Shown here in pieces: positions 14,366-24,078 of a stretch of 64,000 bases of DNA. Position numbers and translations under genes: made by a program. This DNA comes from Asticcacaulis solisilvae (GTDB lineage: Bacteria > Pseudomonadota > Alphaproteobacteria > Caulobacterales > Caulobacteraceae). The DNA is taken from contig NZ_JAGGMI010000001.1 in NCBI RefSeq assembly GCF_017875235.1, forward strand, positions 1 to 64,000, in the 5' to 3' direction. How positions within the stretch are numbered: the first letter of the stretch is position 1; every line of letters starts with the position of its first letter. The notes below the pieces were generated by a model. That model saw only the letters and a program-made list of their open reading frames with translations. It searched no databases and was not told the DNA's origin.

Positions 14366-17304
14366 CAACTGCGCCGCCCCTGCATGTGCTTATGCTTGAA
14401 GACAGTCCGCTTGATGCGGAACTGATCGAAGAGCATTTGCACCGGGGCGGCATAGCGGTAGACATCCAGCGCGTGTCCAGTCGCAATGAGTTCGTCGCTG
14501 CAATCGAGCATTCGCAGTTTCAGCTTGTTCTGGCAGACTACAATCTTCCGGGTTTTGACGGTCTTTCGGCGCTCAAGATCGCCGCAAAAAAGGCCCCAAC
14601 AACACCGTTTATTCTGGTCAGTGGAACGCTGACCGAAGAGGCCGCGATCGAGGCTATGCGCAACGGCGCCAGCGACTTTGTCGTCAAGCAGCGGCTGAAC
14701 AGACTGCCCGACGCCGTCCAGCGTGCGCTCAATGAGGTTGGTGAACGGGAAGCCCGACGGATTGCGGAAGGCCTGCTTGAGCGCAGCAATCAATCCCTCT
14801 CGCGGACAATCGAGACCCTGGAGCGGCGCGAGGAACAGCTTCGGCTCGCGACCGATGCGGCCGAGATCGGCACCTGGGATCTCGACATTGCGACAAACAC
14901 CCTGACCTGGTCGGTGCGTACCAAGGCGGCGTTCGGTATATCGCCGGATGCATCCTCCAGCATGACCGACTTTTACAATGGCCTGCACCCGGACGACCTC
15001 GAAACGACAAGCCAGGCGTTTGCCAGCGCACTCGATCCAGAGGTTCGCGCAACCTATGACGTCGAATACCGAACCGTCGGCAAGGAGGACGGGGTCGTCA
15101 GATGGGTTGCGGCGAAGGGCAAGGGGCTGTTCGATTCTGCGGGAAATTGTGTCCGCGCTATAGGCACGGCGATAGATATTACCGGCGCCAAGCGTGCTCA
15201 GGTTCGGCAAAGCCTGATGGCGGAGCTTACCGACCTGCTCCGCAGCGAGGATCCCGAAGGTGCGCTGGATGTCGCCTCCAAACTCATGGGCGAGCATTTC
15301 GGCGTCCAGCGTGTTGGGTATGGCATTTTGGACTCTGCCGCCGATGTCTTCCGTTACACGGTATGCTGGACAGATGGCTCGGTTCCCCCCTTGCTTGGCG
15401 AATATCCGGCGCAGGCTTTCGGTGACCAGATCGTTGCGCGTCTAAATGCAGGCGAGACAGTTGTGGTCGCGGACCTCTTTGCCGACGCTATCAGCAACCA
15501 GGCCAGGACGCTGGATACCGCCGCCGAGGTCGATACACGCGCCATACTGGTTGTTCCCTTCTTGCGAAGCGGCCGGCTGCGGACAATCGTCTACCTGAAC
15601 ACGCGGTTGCCACGGAACTGGACAGCCAGTGAAGTCACCTTCATGGAGACGGTTGCACAGCGCATTTGCCAGTTGATCGAACGCGCGGATGCCGACGCTG
15701 CGATCAGAAGCACGGCCGAGCGCTATCGATTGGCGGCGAAAGCGACCAACGACCCGATATGGGACTGGGACCTTCAGACCAACCATGTGCTCTGGAACGA
15801 TGCGCTTTTTGACGTCTTCGGCTTTTCGGCGGACGATGTGCTGCCGACCGGAGACTGGTGGCTGGACCATATCGCGCAAGGTGATCGGGACCGTATCTCG
15901 GAAAGCATCCATGCCGCCATTGATGGCGAAGACGACCATTGGACGGCGGAATATTGCTTCCTCAATGCTGATGGCCGTGCCGTTCCTGTCCTGGATCGTG
16001 GCTACGTTATCCGGGATGGCCAAGGGAAGGCGCTGCGGATGATCGGCGCCATGCTCGATCTGACGGAGCGTCGCCGGACGGAGGAACTTCTTCGCGAATC
16101 GAACGATCGTCTTGAAGAGCGGGTCCAGTCGGCTATTGCCGAACGTGAGGCTGTCGAGCAGACGCTCCGTCAGGCCCAGAAGATGGAAGCCGTGGGTCAA
16201 CTCACGGGCGGTATCGCTCACGATTTCAACAATATGCTGGCCGTGACCATGGGTTCTCTGGAATTGATGAAGCGCCGCATTCCTGCAGAAGACGCCCGTA
16301 CACATCGCTATATCGAATCTGCTTTGGAAGGTTGCAAACGCTCCGCCAACCTGACCCAGCGCCTCCTGGCGTTCTCACGCCAGCAGAACCTGTCACCTAA
16401 GACGCTGGATGTGAATAAACTTGTCGCCAACATGTCCGAATTGCTGCGGCATTCGATTGGCGCCGACGTTCAGCTAGAAACCGTCCTGGCTGGTGGTTTA
16501 TGGCATACCCACGTTGATCCCAACCAGTTAGAAAATGTCATCCTCAATCTGGCGGTGAACGCGCGCGACGCGATGGACACCGGGGGGCATCTCACGATCG
16601 AAACCCAGAACGCGCACCTCGATAGCGGCTACGCCAGTAGCGAACTGGGAATTACGGCTGGTCAATACGTACTTGTCGCCGTGTCGGACACGGGCACGGG
16701 CATGCCGCCTGAAATCATCGAAAAGGCTTTCGATCCATTCTTCACCACCAAGGATGTTGGCAAGGGCACCGGCCTTGGCCTCAGTCAGGTTTATGGTTTC
16801 GTCAAGCAGTCTGGCGGGCATGTGAAAATTTATTCAGAGCCAGGCCAAGGGACGACGATAAAAATCTACCTGCCTCGTGACACCAAGCCGGCGATTGAGC
16901 CAGTCAAGGAGACGCAGCGGAGTGGTATTCAGGGTGAGGCAGGAGAATTGATCATGGTCGTCGACGACGAACCCGCCGTTCGCCGTTTCACCTGCGAGGC
17001 CCTTATAGAATTGGGATATGGCGTTATCGAAGTCGCCACACCCTCGGCGGCCATCCAGATGTTGAAAGAGCGTTCGGACGTCGCCCTGTTGTTTTCGGAC
17101 ATCGTCATGCCGGAAACCAATGGTTTCGAGCTTGTCGAACAGAGCTTGAAAATCCGCCCGGAGCTGAAAATTCTTCATTCAAGCGGCTACACGCGCAATT
17201 CTATTGTCAGGGGGCGAGCACTGGATGCGCACCTAAATCTGATCACCAAGCCATTCTCAATTGATGAGTTGGCCGCTCGCGTTCGTGAAGTGCTGGACAG
17301 GTAG
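14362..17304 (+). CDS. Hybrid histidine kinase, REC-PAS-GAF-PAS-HisKA-HATPase-REC
   Basis: 980 residues. It has an N-terminal receiver (LHVLMLEDS, acceptor Asp in [13 protein letters not shown]), then PAS ([20 protein letters not shown]), a GAF-like segment (about 285-440) and a second PAS ([20 protein letters not shown]). The kinase core has His620 in [15 protein letters not shown], then the ATPase boxes ([23 protein letters not shown]), and a C-terminal receiver has its acceptor Asp in [13 protein letters not shown]. Translation is coupled to the preceding regulator by an ATGA overlap. Likely a second relay step in the light response, with its N-terminal receiver a possible target of the phytochrome kinase. 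No aromatic or flavin LOV signature (GRNCRFLQ) was seen in the PAS domains, so the second input is unknown. Confidence 0.93.
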   Translation: MTTAPPLHVLMLEDSPLDAELIEEHLHRGGIAVDIQRVSSRNEFVAAIEHSQFQLVLADYNLPGFDGLSALKIAAKKAPTTPFILVSGTLTEEAAIEAMRNGASDFVVKQRLNRLPDAVQRALNEVGEREARRIAEGLLERSNQSLSRTIETLERREEQLRLATDAAEIGTWDLDIATNTLTWSVRTKAAFGISPDASSSMTDFYNGLHPDDLETTSQAFASALDPEVRATYDVEYRTVGKEDGVVRWVAAKGKGLFDSAGNCVRAIGTAIDITGAKRAQVRQSLMAELTDLLRSEDPEGALDVASKLMGEHFGVQRVGYGILDSAADVFRYTVCWTDGSVPPLLGEYPAQAFGDQIVARLNAGETVVVADLFADAISNQARTLDTAAEVDTRAILVVPFLRSGRLRTIVYLNTRLPRNWTASEVTFMETVAQRICQLIERADADAAIRSTAERYRLAAKATNDPIWDWDLQTNHVLWNDALFDVFGFSADDVLPTGDWWLDHIAQGDRDRISESIHAAIDGEDDHWTAEYCFLNADGRAVPVLDRGYVIRDGQGKALRMIGAMLDLTERRRTEELLRESNDRLEERVQSAIAEREAVEQTLRQAQKMEAVGQLTGGIAHDFNNMLAVTMGSLELMKRRIPAEDARTHRYIESALEGCKRSANLTQRLLAFSRQQNLSPKTLDVNKLVANMSELLRHSIGADVQLETVLAGGLWHTHVDPNQLENVILNLAVNARDAMDTGGHLTIETQNAHLDSGYASSELGITAGQYVLVAVSDTGTGMPPEIIEKAFDPFFTTKDVGKGTGLGLSQVYGFVKQSGGHVKIYSEPGQGTTIKIYLPRDTKPAIEPVKETQRSGIQGEAGELIMVVDDEPAVRRFTCEALIELGYGVIEVATPSAAIQMLKERSDVALLFSDIVMPETNGFELVEQSLKIRPELKILHSSGYTRNSIVRGRALDAHLNLITKPFSIDELAARVREVLDR

Positions 17305-17543
17305 CGCGCCTACAGTGCAGGCTCGCGCCAATTTGCGGAAGTGGAACAGTTTCCGTTACGACAGTAGTTTTTGACTAAAAGCGGACTCCGTGGAATTGCA
17401 TCGTATGGTAATTGGCCATCTGTGCGGATATCGTACTCACCACGATCTCCTCTATGGGAGTACTTCATTTGCGCAGGCTGCGGAAGCCAAACCGGACCAA
17501 GGATCGCCAAGTGAGATCACCGCGTTATTTTTCACTTGCGAAC
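17305..17543. other. Intergenic region with one AAGCGGA-type remnant
   Basis: No gene is visible. CTAAAAGCGGACTCCG (17375-17390) matches the dispersed remnant family. The rest holds the end of the light operon and the control region of the DUF2089 gene. Confidence 0.4.
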
Positions 17544-17586
17544 CACTTTAATTTTGTTAAAGTGAATTCAACAATATTAAAGTGAA
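17544..17586 (+). promoter_or_regulatory. Probable operator of the DUF2089 gene
   Basis: CACTTTA (17544-17550) and TAAAGTG (17558-17564) form an inverted repeat. The 10-mer TTAAAGTGAA occurs at 17557-17566 and again at 17577-17586, exactly 20 bases apart (two helical turns), ending three bases before the ATG at 17590. Two dimers bound on the same face of the DNA would cover the ribosome-binding and start region. Autoregulation by DUF2089 is the simplest reading. Confidence 0.55.
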
Positions 17587-17589
17587 GGC

Positions 17590-17901
17590 ATGGGTCGGAC
17601 ACAGCTGCCAGCATGGGTGACTAATGTCACGGCAGAGGACCTCGCTTTTCTGCGCAGTTTCTTGCTGGCATCGGGCTCTTTAAAGGCGCTCGCAGCGAAA
17701 TATGGTGTCTCTTACCCAACGATCCGTGCGCGTCTTGACCAGGTAATAGAGCGAGTCAGAACGGCAGAGACCGAGAAGATTGATCCTTTTCGCGCGAAGT
17801 TGAAGGACCTGGTTGCCGGCGGGGAAATAGAACCGCGTCTGGCGCGTGAGTTGTTGGACCTGCATCGCAGGCAAATAGAATCGGAGGGAGTGGATACATG
17901 A
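17590..17901 (+). CDS. DUF2089 family DNA-binding regulator
   Basis: 103 residues. LPAWVTNVTAEDLAFLRSFL followed by ASGSLKALAAKYGVSYPTIR is the DUF2089 helix-turn-helix signature. The usual N-terminal zinc ribbon of longer members is absent. A helical tail (KIDPFRAKLKDLVAGGEIEP) would mediate dimerisation. The stop overlaps the next gene's start by four bases (ATGA), so regulator, membrane protein and protease form an operon. The repeats just upstream of its start are a likely binding site. Confidence 0.88.
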   Translation: MGRTQLPAWVTNVTAEDLAFLRSFLLASGSLKALAAKYGVSYPTIRARLDQVIERVRTAETEKIDPFRAKLKDLVAGGEIEPRLARELLDLHRRQIESEGVDT

Positions 17902-18224
17902 TGGAAGCCTGGTTTCCGCCTGACGGAGCCTACTACTTCGCCAGCGCCAGCCTGTTGTGCCTGACTGCACTCGCCGCGCCCACAATCGCGAAAGGCCGTC
18001 GCCGGACGCTCATCGTCGGGATCTGGGGCGCAGTCATCGCCCTTGGTCTGGGGCTGCTGGGTCTCGGGGGCCTCGCCCTGATCGGCCATCAGCCCGGATA
18101 TGTCGTCACGCCGCTTTTGGCGACAGGCCTGGTTATGTCCGTGGGATACGGCGTATCTCTTCTCTTCGTGCTTCGCGCCTACCGCATGGCCGAGCGCCGC
18201 CGGGTCGCGGCTCGCGAACTTTAA
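17898..18224 (+). CDS. Small membrane protein in the DUF2089 operon
   Basis: 108 residues with three transmembrane segments (YYFASASLLCLTALAAPTIA, LIVGIWGAVIALGLGLLG, TPLLATGLVMSVGYGVSLLF) and a basic C-terminus (RAYRMAERRRVAARE). Family not recognised. A four-base overlap couples it to the DUF2089 regulator, and the protease gene follows after 31 bases. It could be a partner or substrate of the CPBP protease. Confidence 0.65.
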   Translation: MMEAWFPPDGAYYFASASLLCLTALAAPTIAKGRRRTLIVGIWGAVIALGLGLLGLGGLALIGHQPGYVVTPLLATGLVMSVGYGVSLLFVLRAYRMAERRRVAAREL

Positions 18225-18255
18225 TCAAACTAAAAAATTCCAGGGAGATAGTCTC

Positions 18256-18987
18256 ATGACAACACGCATGGGAAGCGCGGGCGCACGCCTCGTCGCAGGT
18301 GTTCAGATCATCACGGCAATCGCTGCCATGTTCACAGCCTCAGGACTGATTGGCACCTTTGTTACGCCTCTTGTGCCCGAGTACCTGCGGACTCCGGTCC
18401 TTGCGCTGGCCTTGTGGGGTGGCGTGATCGCTGGCGGCCTTATGCTTGGCCTGTCGAAGCGCGGATATAACCAGATCGGTTTCTCGGCGCCACACTGGAG
18501 CCGTTGCCTGTTATGGACGGTTCTGGCCGTCGTCATCTGTCAGGGGGGCGCGCTTTTAATTGGTGTAGCCATAAAAAGCCTGACGGATTGGCCGCCGCTG
18601 GATGTCAGCTACATTCGCACCTCGATCGCAGGCAACCCGGCGGCCTATGCGGCCTGGATCGTCCTGGTGGTCTGGGGAAGCGCGGCGTTCGGGGAGGAAT
18701 TGCTCGCCCGCGGATTCATCATGAACCGCCTGCAGTCGGTATTCGGCCAAGGACTGGCTGGGACGGCGCTGGCGATTGCCGGACAAGCGGCGATCTTCGG
18801 GGCGCTTCACGCCATACAGGGGCCGACCGGAGTAATCATCACAGCCTATGTCGGGATAGTGCTCGCGGTCGCCTATTACGCCTCTGGTCGCAATCTATGG
18901 GCGCCGATCCTCGCTCATGGCATTATGGACAGCCTATCGCTGACGGCAATGTTTCTCGGGCTGCCCCTGCCCGGCTATATCACCTGA
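18256..18987 (+). CDS. CPBP (CAAX/Abi) family intramembrane metalloprotease
   Basis: 243 residues, ATG preceded by AGGGAG. About six to seven transmembrane segments. Motif 1 is EELLARG (Glu147, Glu148, Arg152, in FGEELLARGFIMNRL), matching E-E-x(3)-R. Motif 2 is in IFGALHAIQG, and motif 3 is HGIMDS near the C-terminus. CPBP proteins cleave membrane or prenylated substrates and often serve in bacteriocin self-immunity or stress signalling. Here the operon pairs it with a regulator and a small membrane protein; the substrate is unknown. Confidence 0.88.
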   Translation: MTTRMGSAGARLVAGVQIITAIAAMFTASGLIGTFVTPLVPEYLRTPVLALALWGGVIAGGLMLGLSKRGYNQIGFSAPHWSRCLLWTVLAVVICQGGALLIGVAIKSLTDWPPLDVSYIRTSIAGNPAAYAAWIVLVVWGSAAFGEELLARGFIMNRLQSVFGQGLAGTALAIAGQAAIFGALHAIQGPTGVIITAYVGIVLAVAYYASGRNLWAPILAHGIMDSLSLTAMFLGLPLPGYIT

Positions 18988-19088
18988 GCGTGACGACACC
19001 GGGCCTGCCCCACTCATGCGATCATTACTTTGCTTCGGCGACATCGATACAGCTGCGACGACGGCCTGAAGTCTACTTAGGAACGGAT

Positions 19089-20948
19089 ATGCAAAAACTT
19101 CAGCGAACAATTCTGGTCGCATGGGCGGCATTGGCACTCGCGGGCACGGTCCGGGGCCAGACTCGCACGGAAGCCGATGCGGACCCGTTGGCTGTCATGC
19201 GTGTGGGTGATCATTTGGTCCTCTTCGCTAAAGATCAGAGCCTTTGGCGGCGCGGCCCTGAGGACGGCGCTATCTGGCAAGCCATAAGCCTGCCTGAGAG
19301 CTTGAAAACGACGAACGTGACCTGCGCCTCCGACGCTTCAGGCATGTGTATCATCCGGACGGGGACGCCGGGCACAGAGCGGACGGCCTTGCTCGATATC
19401 GGGGCAGGCGCGGTGACCGAGATCGACACCGGCACGGCTGCGATCATGGCGATGCCCGACCGCGAAACAGCCTACCTGCGACGCGTAGAAGGCGATGTGG
19501 CGCAGCTTGTTCACCGTTCGCTCAAATCTGGCGTGGAGACACCAGTCGGCCAGATCGGCATGGACGAGCAGGTTATTTTCTTTCCAATCGCAGGCAAGCT
19601 GGCACCGGCCGCCTTCACCGTCCGTGGGAATATGCGCCTCGTCGCCGACAATACCCCTGTTTCTTTTCAGCTTGCAGAGAACCTCATTTTGCTGAGTGAT
19701 GGCGTTCTGTTGCGCGAGGCCTGGTCGGCCGAGCCACCGGTGACCGCTGGTCGTCGCGCCGTCGGACACGTCCGCTTCAAGACGATCGCCCGCGATGGAA
19801 AGCGATTCGTGGATCACGAGATCGCCACGGTCGGCGCTTGGCCGGTATCGGGGCCGCTGTTCGATCAGCGTAACGGCGGCGCCGATGCCAACGACGATGT
19901 CGCCGTCGAATTGCTGGGCGGCGGCGTCAATCAAATCGCCATTCTTTGCCGAAGCGGCGGCGGATATGGTTTCAAAGCGATTGCCGACATCCCACGCGAC
20001 CAGCGGACCTCGATCATTGCGAGCCAGGCGGGTCGCGGCTTCGTCCTGCGTACGACAGGGCTGAATCATACGCCGGAGTTTGCAACCCTTGATCTGTCGC
20101 CGTCGGCCGGCGGCTGGCGTGACCGTGATTGTGGCGCAACGAAGTACCGGATATCGCCTGCGGGTATCGCGGTGGCAAAGAGGAACGATGTGGAAACGCT
20201 TCGCGGCGAGGCGGTCTCAGGTGATGGCACCAAGGTGCCCTGGGTCGCAGTTTTGCCAGCAGGCGGAAAGCCTGATCACGTCATCATGGATGTTTATGGA
20301 GCATATGGCGCGAAGCATGCCTTCGAAGCCTACCAGGACATGACGATCAACCAGATGAAAGCGCTCAACACGGCAATCGTCTTTGCCATCGTTCGCGGCG
20401 ATGGCGACCTCGGCTACGATTATGCCCTGGCGTCCCGATCGCCCAACCGCGATCGCGCCGTCGATGACACGATCGCAGTGGCTGCGGCAATCGTGAAGCA
20501 ATTTCCGAGGCTCAAAACCAAACCCACCGTTCGAGGCCAGAGCGCCGGCGGTTGGCTGGCGGTCCGTTCGGCGCTGGCGCGGCCCGATCTGTTTTCCGGC
20601 GCGATCGGATATTCAGGTGTGTATCTGCTTGAAGGTGATCCGTTGGCGAACAACGGCTATCGTTATTTCTCCGATGACGAGGATTTGGCGCCGGTCCTTG
20701 AGCGAACGAAATCTCTAGCCTGTCCGGCATTGAGGTTTCGAATAATTCACGCACGCGACGACTTCCTGGCGAGTTACGATAAGGCGGAATCCTTCGCCGA
20801 CATGCTGACCGCCGCCGGCTGCCCAACGGACATGGTAACATTCGAAGACGGGGGCCACGCGATTGAAGTACTGCCACACCAACCGGAGAAAGCGATGCGG
20901 CGGCTTGAGGCTTATTTCAGTCCATTAGGAACATCTGATATGCCATAA
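19089..20948 (+). CDS. Secreted S9-type (prolyl oligopeptidase-like) serine peptidase
   Basis: 619 residues from the ATG at 19089, which starts a signal peptide (MQKLQRTILVAWAALALAGT). The N-terminal ~380 residues are beta-rich, as expected for a propeller. The C-terminal alpha/beta hydrolase has the nucleophile Ser485 in VRGQSAGGW, an acid in IIHARDDFLAS (Asp557 or Asp558) and His590 in EDGGHAIEV. It probably degrades peptides in the periplasm or outside. It follows the CPBP operon by about 100 bases and may be independently transcribed. No Atxe2-like lasso precursor genes were found nearby. Confidence 0.82.
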   Translation: MQKLQRTILVAWAALALAGTVRGQTRTEADADPLAVMRVGDHLVLFAKDQSLWRRGPEDGAIWQAISLPESLKTTNVTCASDASGMCIIRTGTPGTERTALLDIGAGAVTEIDTGTAAIMAMPDRETAYLRRVEGDVAQLVHRSLKSGVETPVGQIGMDEQVIFFPIAGKLAPAAFTVRGNMRLVADNTPVSFQLAENLILLSDGVLLREAWSAEPPVTAGRRAVGHVRFKTIARDGKRFVDHEIATVGAWPVSGPLFDQRNGGADANDDVAVELLGGGVNQIAILCRSGGGYGFKAIADIPRDQRTSIIASQAGRGFVLRTTGLNHTPEFATLDLSPSAGGWRDRDCGATKYRISPAGIAVAKRNDVETLRGEAVSGDGTKVPWVAVLPAGGKPDHVIMDVYGAYGAKHAFEAYQDMTINQMKALNTAIVFAIVRGDGDLGYDYALASRSPNRDRAVDDTIAVAAAIVKQFPRLKTKPTVRGQSAGGWLAVRSALARPDLFSGAIGYSGVYLLEGDPLANNGYRYFSDDEDLAPVLERTKSLACPALRFRIIHARDDFLASYDKAESFADMLTAAGCPTDMVTFEDGGHAIEVLPHQPEKAMRRLEAYFSPLGTSDMP

Positions 20949-21092
20949 CGACGTCACAGGTCGCGCCATAAGGAGAACTGCTATGGCGTTTGCGTATACG
21001 ATTTGATCCCGAAATCGGACCCTGACAGGCATCGCCAGGTCAACCAGGCTATATCAGTCCCAACTATAGTGAGCAGAGCGGCAGCAACGGTG

Positions 21093-21611
21093 ATGGATCA
21101 TAAATTCGAGGCTCTTGTTGCTGAGGGACGGACATTGCGCTTCAGTAATCCAAACGGGGCGGCAACTGCTTTTTCATCCGCACTGGTCCTCGCCGATGCT
21201 GAAGGCGATCCGTCGCTCCAAGTCCGCGCGTCGATAGGACTTGGTCAGATTCTCCGGGATTCAGGCAATACTGTTGCTGCTACGGAACTGTATGCTCGGG
21301 CTGTTATCCTGCTTCGTAATTTGAAGGACGAACAAGCCCTTGCATCTGCACTTAGACACCTTGGAGAGATCTGGCTTGATGCGGGTGAGGCAGCAAAGGC
21401 GAGGCCTTTTCTTGAGGAGGCACTCCACATTTACCGGCGTCATAGAGAAACGCCACCCCTTGTGTTAGCCAATGCCCTTCGGCCAATAGCGCTTTTGGAA
21501 GAGACGACAGGGGCGAACAGTATACCGACATGGACAGAAGCCCGGGAGCTTTACCGACTGGCGGGCGTACAAGACGGCATCGACGAATGTGACAAGCATC
21601 TCGCAGCCTGA
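21093..21611 (+). CDS. Tetratricopeptide repeat protein
   Basis: 172 residues from the ATG at 21093. Helical TPR-like units are visible: ATAFSSALVLADAEGDPSLQ, QVRASIGLGQILRDSGNTVA, ALASALRHLGEIWLDAGEAA and ARPFLEEALHIYRRHRETPP. There is no catalytic domain and no signal peptide. A scaffold or adaptor role is expected. It stands alone between repeat remnants, so it is probably a mobile cargo gene. An upstream in-frame extension to 21003 begins with poor coding content and was not used. Confidence 0.6.
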   Translation: MDHKFEALVAEGRTLRFSNPNGAATAFSSALVLADAEGDPSLQVRASIGLGQILRDSGNTVAATELYARAVILLRNLKDEQALASALRHLGEIWLDAGEAAKARPFLEEALHIYRRHRETPPLVLANALRPIALLEETTGANSIPTWTEARELYRLAGVQDGIDECDKHLAA

Positions 21612-21646
21612 CTCGAGCCAAAGGCGTTGCTGATAACGGGCAAGTG

Positions 21647-21702
21647 CGCGCCAGAAGCGGTCGTCGAACGCTTACCGCCGAACAGTTCCCAGAAGCGGAA
21701 GG
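21647..21702 (+). repeat. Two AAGCGGA-type repeat remnants
   Basis: GCGCCAGAAGCGGTCGTC (from 21647) and CCCAGAAGCGGAAGG (21688-21702) match the remnants after the integrase fragment at 11.4 kb. Confidence 0.5.
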
Positions 21703-21843
21703 TGGGCTCGACTGTCTTTGAATAGGTGATGTGTGCGCAGCGCCATTTTCTGCTAGTTGAGTGCGAAGGATTGGTCGACGGTCGAATTTGAAATGACTAG
21801 TTTTTGTCTTAGCCGCTCAGGACCCGGAGGGGGGACTAAATTT

Positions 21844-22698
21844 GTGAAGTGCTTTGTTTCGATCCTTGCCGTTATTGGCCTTGCTTTGCCAACGGCGACG
21901 TTGGCGGCATCGCTTCGGCCGTACATGAGCTACGATATTGCCGAAGTTACCTTGACTCCCTCGGACAGCCGCGAAACCAGGATCGATATTTTCATGGACG
22001 GTTCTGGATGGGTGGGCTTCGACTATCGGGAGACCGTCAAAGGCGCCGTGACCCCCGTCGTCCGGCAGATAGATTATTCGAACCGGTACCAGGTTTCAGC
22101 CAGTGAGGTTGAACAGGATGACCTTGTTCGCGCACTTTCCGAAGCCGGCGTTTTCGAATTAACGGATGAACCAATGAACGAGGCCGCCGGTTACAGCGCC
22201 TGGCTGGATGTCCGTGCCGGCGAAAAGGATAAACGCTTCCATTTTTATACCCGGCCCACTTCCGGAGCGCGGCAAGCGGTGCATCAGGTCATTATGGAGT
22301 TCGCTCGCAAAATGAAGGTCGCGCCTCCGGACGACCTGACCTCTGTGACCATAACCTCTGAGGGCGACCGGCAGCCAGCCGTCACGGTCACCCTTACCGA
22401 GCTGATACGCGCACCTGAGTCGTATAACGGCAAGCGAATCTCAGTTTCCGGTTATTTTACGAATGAATTCGAAGGCCGGAGTCTGTGCCACGATAGATCG
22501 AAAAAATCCGATCTCTGTATCTGGTTCGGCAGTTTTTCGACCTTCGCCAATCCGGCTGACCTCGAGCGCAAGGACACCGGGTGGTTAAACGCGGAAGGGG
22601 TGTTCTTCAAAGGACCTGCGGGTCACCTTGGCATGTATTCGGGCGTAATAACGCGAATAACCAAAAGCGTGCCTGCTAAAGCCAAGGGACAATTCTGA
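21844..22698 (+). CDS. Secreted protein of unknown function
   Basis: 284 residues from a GTG preceded by a strong GGAGGGGGG Shine-Dalgarno. The signal peptide VKCFVSILAVIGLALPTATL ends at AASLRP. The first domain (about 25-180) contains TRIDIFMDGSGWVGFDYRET and a segment on declining activity (LVRALSEAGVFELTDEP). The second domain has ELIRAPESYNGKRISVSGYF, a pattern seen in OB-fold-like periplasmic domains, and one Cys pair (SLCHDRSKKSDLCIWFG). I do not recognise the family. It is an orphan between repeat remnants. Confidence 0.6.
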   Translation: MKCFVSILAVIGLALPTATLAASLRPYMSYDIAEVTLTPSDSRETRIDIFMDGSGWVGFDYRETVKGAVTPVVRQIDYSNRYQVSASEVEQDDLVRALSEAGVFELTDEPMNEAAGYSAWLDVRAGEKDKRFHFYTRPTSGARQAVHQVIMEFARKMKVAPPDDLTSVTITSEGDRQPAVTVTLTELIRAPESYNGKRISVSGYFTNEFEGRSLCHDRSKKSDLCIWFGSFSTFANPADLERKDTGWLNAEGVFFKGPAGHLGMYSGVITRITKSVPAKAKGQF

Positions 22699-22882
22699 TC
22701 TCAGACAATGCGCCTAACGTGCTAAGTGCAAACCGAATATCATCTTAGCGCCGGCAAGATGCTCGTATTTTTGAAAGCGAACTTGCGCCAGAACCGGATA
22801 TTGACTGAGACCACGTGGCTTGGCCAAAACTTGCCTAAAGCGGACACTCGGGTACTGCCGATTGCTTGGGGAGCCTACTGAA

Positions 22883-23617
22883 ATGACCAAGGATGGCCGG
22901 CCGTCACGTATCAACGATATTCGCCTTTTCGCCGGTTCTGCGGCAAACGACTTAAAAGGCTTTGAAGAACAGGTCGCTTTTGGGAGACGGCTCGCTTGGT
23001 GGCTCAACGGCGAAGGCGTAAGCATCGGCGCCCATACCGCCCTATACGTCTGGTTTGCAGACGACATATCTGTCGGCCGTGTCGACCCGACCGACAGGTG
23101 GTGCGATTGGTGGTTTAGATATGCGAAGATCGGCGTCAACGCGAGCTTTCCTGGCATTGATGCTGGAACTCAAATTGAAGAAGGTATCGTCGCCGGGTTG
23201 AAGGCGGCCGCGCCAGCGCTGGCAGAGACTTTCGACAGGGGCGCCAGGACAGTGAAAGCGCATGGCGACAAACTTCGCTTCCTGCTCAAGGAGCGCGAGA
23301 CCAAACGATATAAGATGGAAGTGTCTTGCACCTTGGCAGCTGGGCCCACGAATTCGCTATTGTATGTTTCGCTGCAAGACAAGGCATCTGGCTTATATTA
23401 CGAGGCCCCGCCCGCCGAGGCGGAGACAATTTACTTCGATACGAGTTATTTTGCAGGATTGGTGAAGGTCAGAGATCTGTCCGCTTCGATCGCCGCAAAA
23501 GCATCTCCAGCCTCTCAACCGGTCGATGTCCGTCAGGTCGGCGATCTGGTCTGGTCGTTGTCGGACTTCAAAGAAGCCCAACGACCCGAAACGTCAGGCC
23601 TGATAAACTTTCGATGA
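22883..23617 (+). CDS. Hypothetical protein
   Basis: 244 residues from ATG at 22883 (protein MTKDGRPSRIND). There is no signal peptide or transmembrane segment. It has aromatic-rich central motifs (TALYVWFADDISVGRVDPTD, RWCDWWFRYAKIGVNASFPG) and an Ala-rich C-terminal half. No family recognised. AAGCGGA-type remnants lie on both sides (22833-22847 and 23637-23701), as for the two genes before it, suggesting piecemeal insertion. Confidence 0.5.
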   Translation: MTKDGRPSRINDIRLFAGSAANDLKGFEEQVAFGRRLAWWLNGEGVSIGAHTALYVWFADDISVGRVDPTDRWCDWWFRYAKIGVNASFPGIDAGTQIEEGIVAGLKAAAPALAETFDRGARTVKAHGDKLRFLLKERETKRYKMEVSCTLAAGPTNSLLYVSLQDKASGLYYEAPPAEAETIYFDTSYFAGLVKVRDLSASIAAKASPASQPVDVRQVGDLVWSLSDFKEAQRPETSGLINFR

Positions 23618-24078
23618 GATGATAGGGCGGAGCCGCGCCACAAGCGGAAATAGAACTGCCATCGTAGCGGTTTGCATAACTGTTCCCGAAAGCGGAAATT
23701 GACATACGCCGCCGGTCACGAGCCATAATCATTTCCGGCTTATTGTACATCTAGAAAGAAGGTCGGCGTCCGCTGAGATTATTTGTTCTGCTGAGGGGCA
23801 GTTTTGAAGCGACGAGCTTCACGCTATGAGCCAAACCCCTGACACTTGAGACTATTGTATTCAATTTGAAAATCAGAACCTTGGAATATGTGGTGGAAGT
23901 TATGCTAAGCATGCTGAGTTGTTGGGGGCGGCAGGTTACTAGACGGCCGCCTAAAAGCTAGCCGCATCGCGCACGACGGCGCGAGTGAAGTAGTTCAACT
24001 TTCAAAAAGACAGCCTTGCAAGGAAATCGTCCCTAGGTTTAATAAACCTGCCACTAAGGCTTCGGGGAACGCGAAAAC
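23618..24078. other. Intergenic region with two repeat remnants; start of AT-richer island DNA
   Basis: CACAAGCGGAAATAG (from 23639) and CCCGAAAGCGGAAATTG (23685-23701) belong to the dispersed family. After that, base composition shifts toward A+T up to the STAND gene. No gene, terminator or att-like repeat was recognised. Confidence 0.45.

Noticed and set aside
10790-24078. Duplicated tRNA-Arg 3' end as the left attachment site
   Set aside because: I read the intergenic spaces for the tRNA 3' sequence (GGCGCACTCGAAGAG and neighbours) and found no second copy; serine recombinases may leave only a few shared bases.
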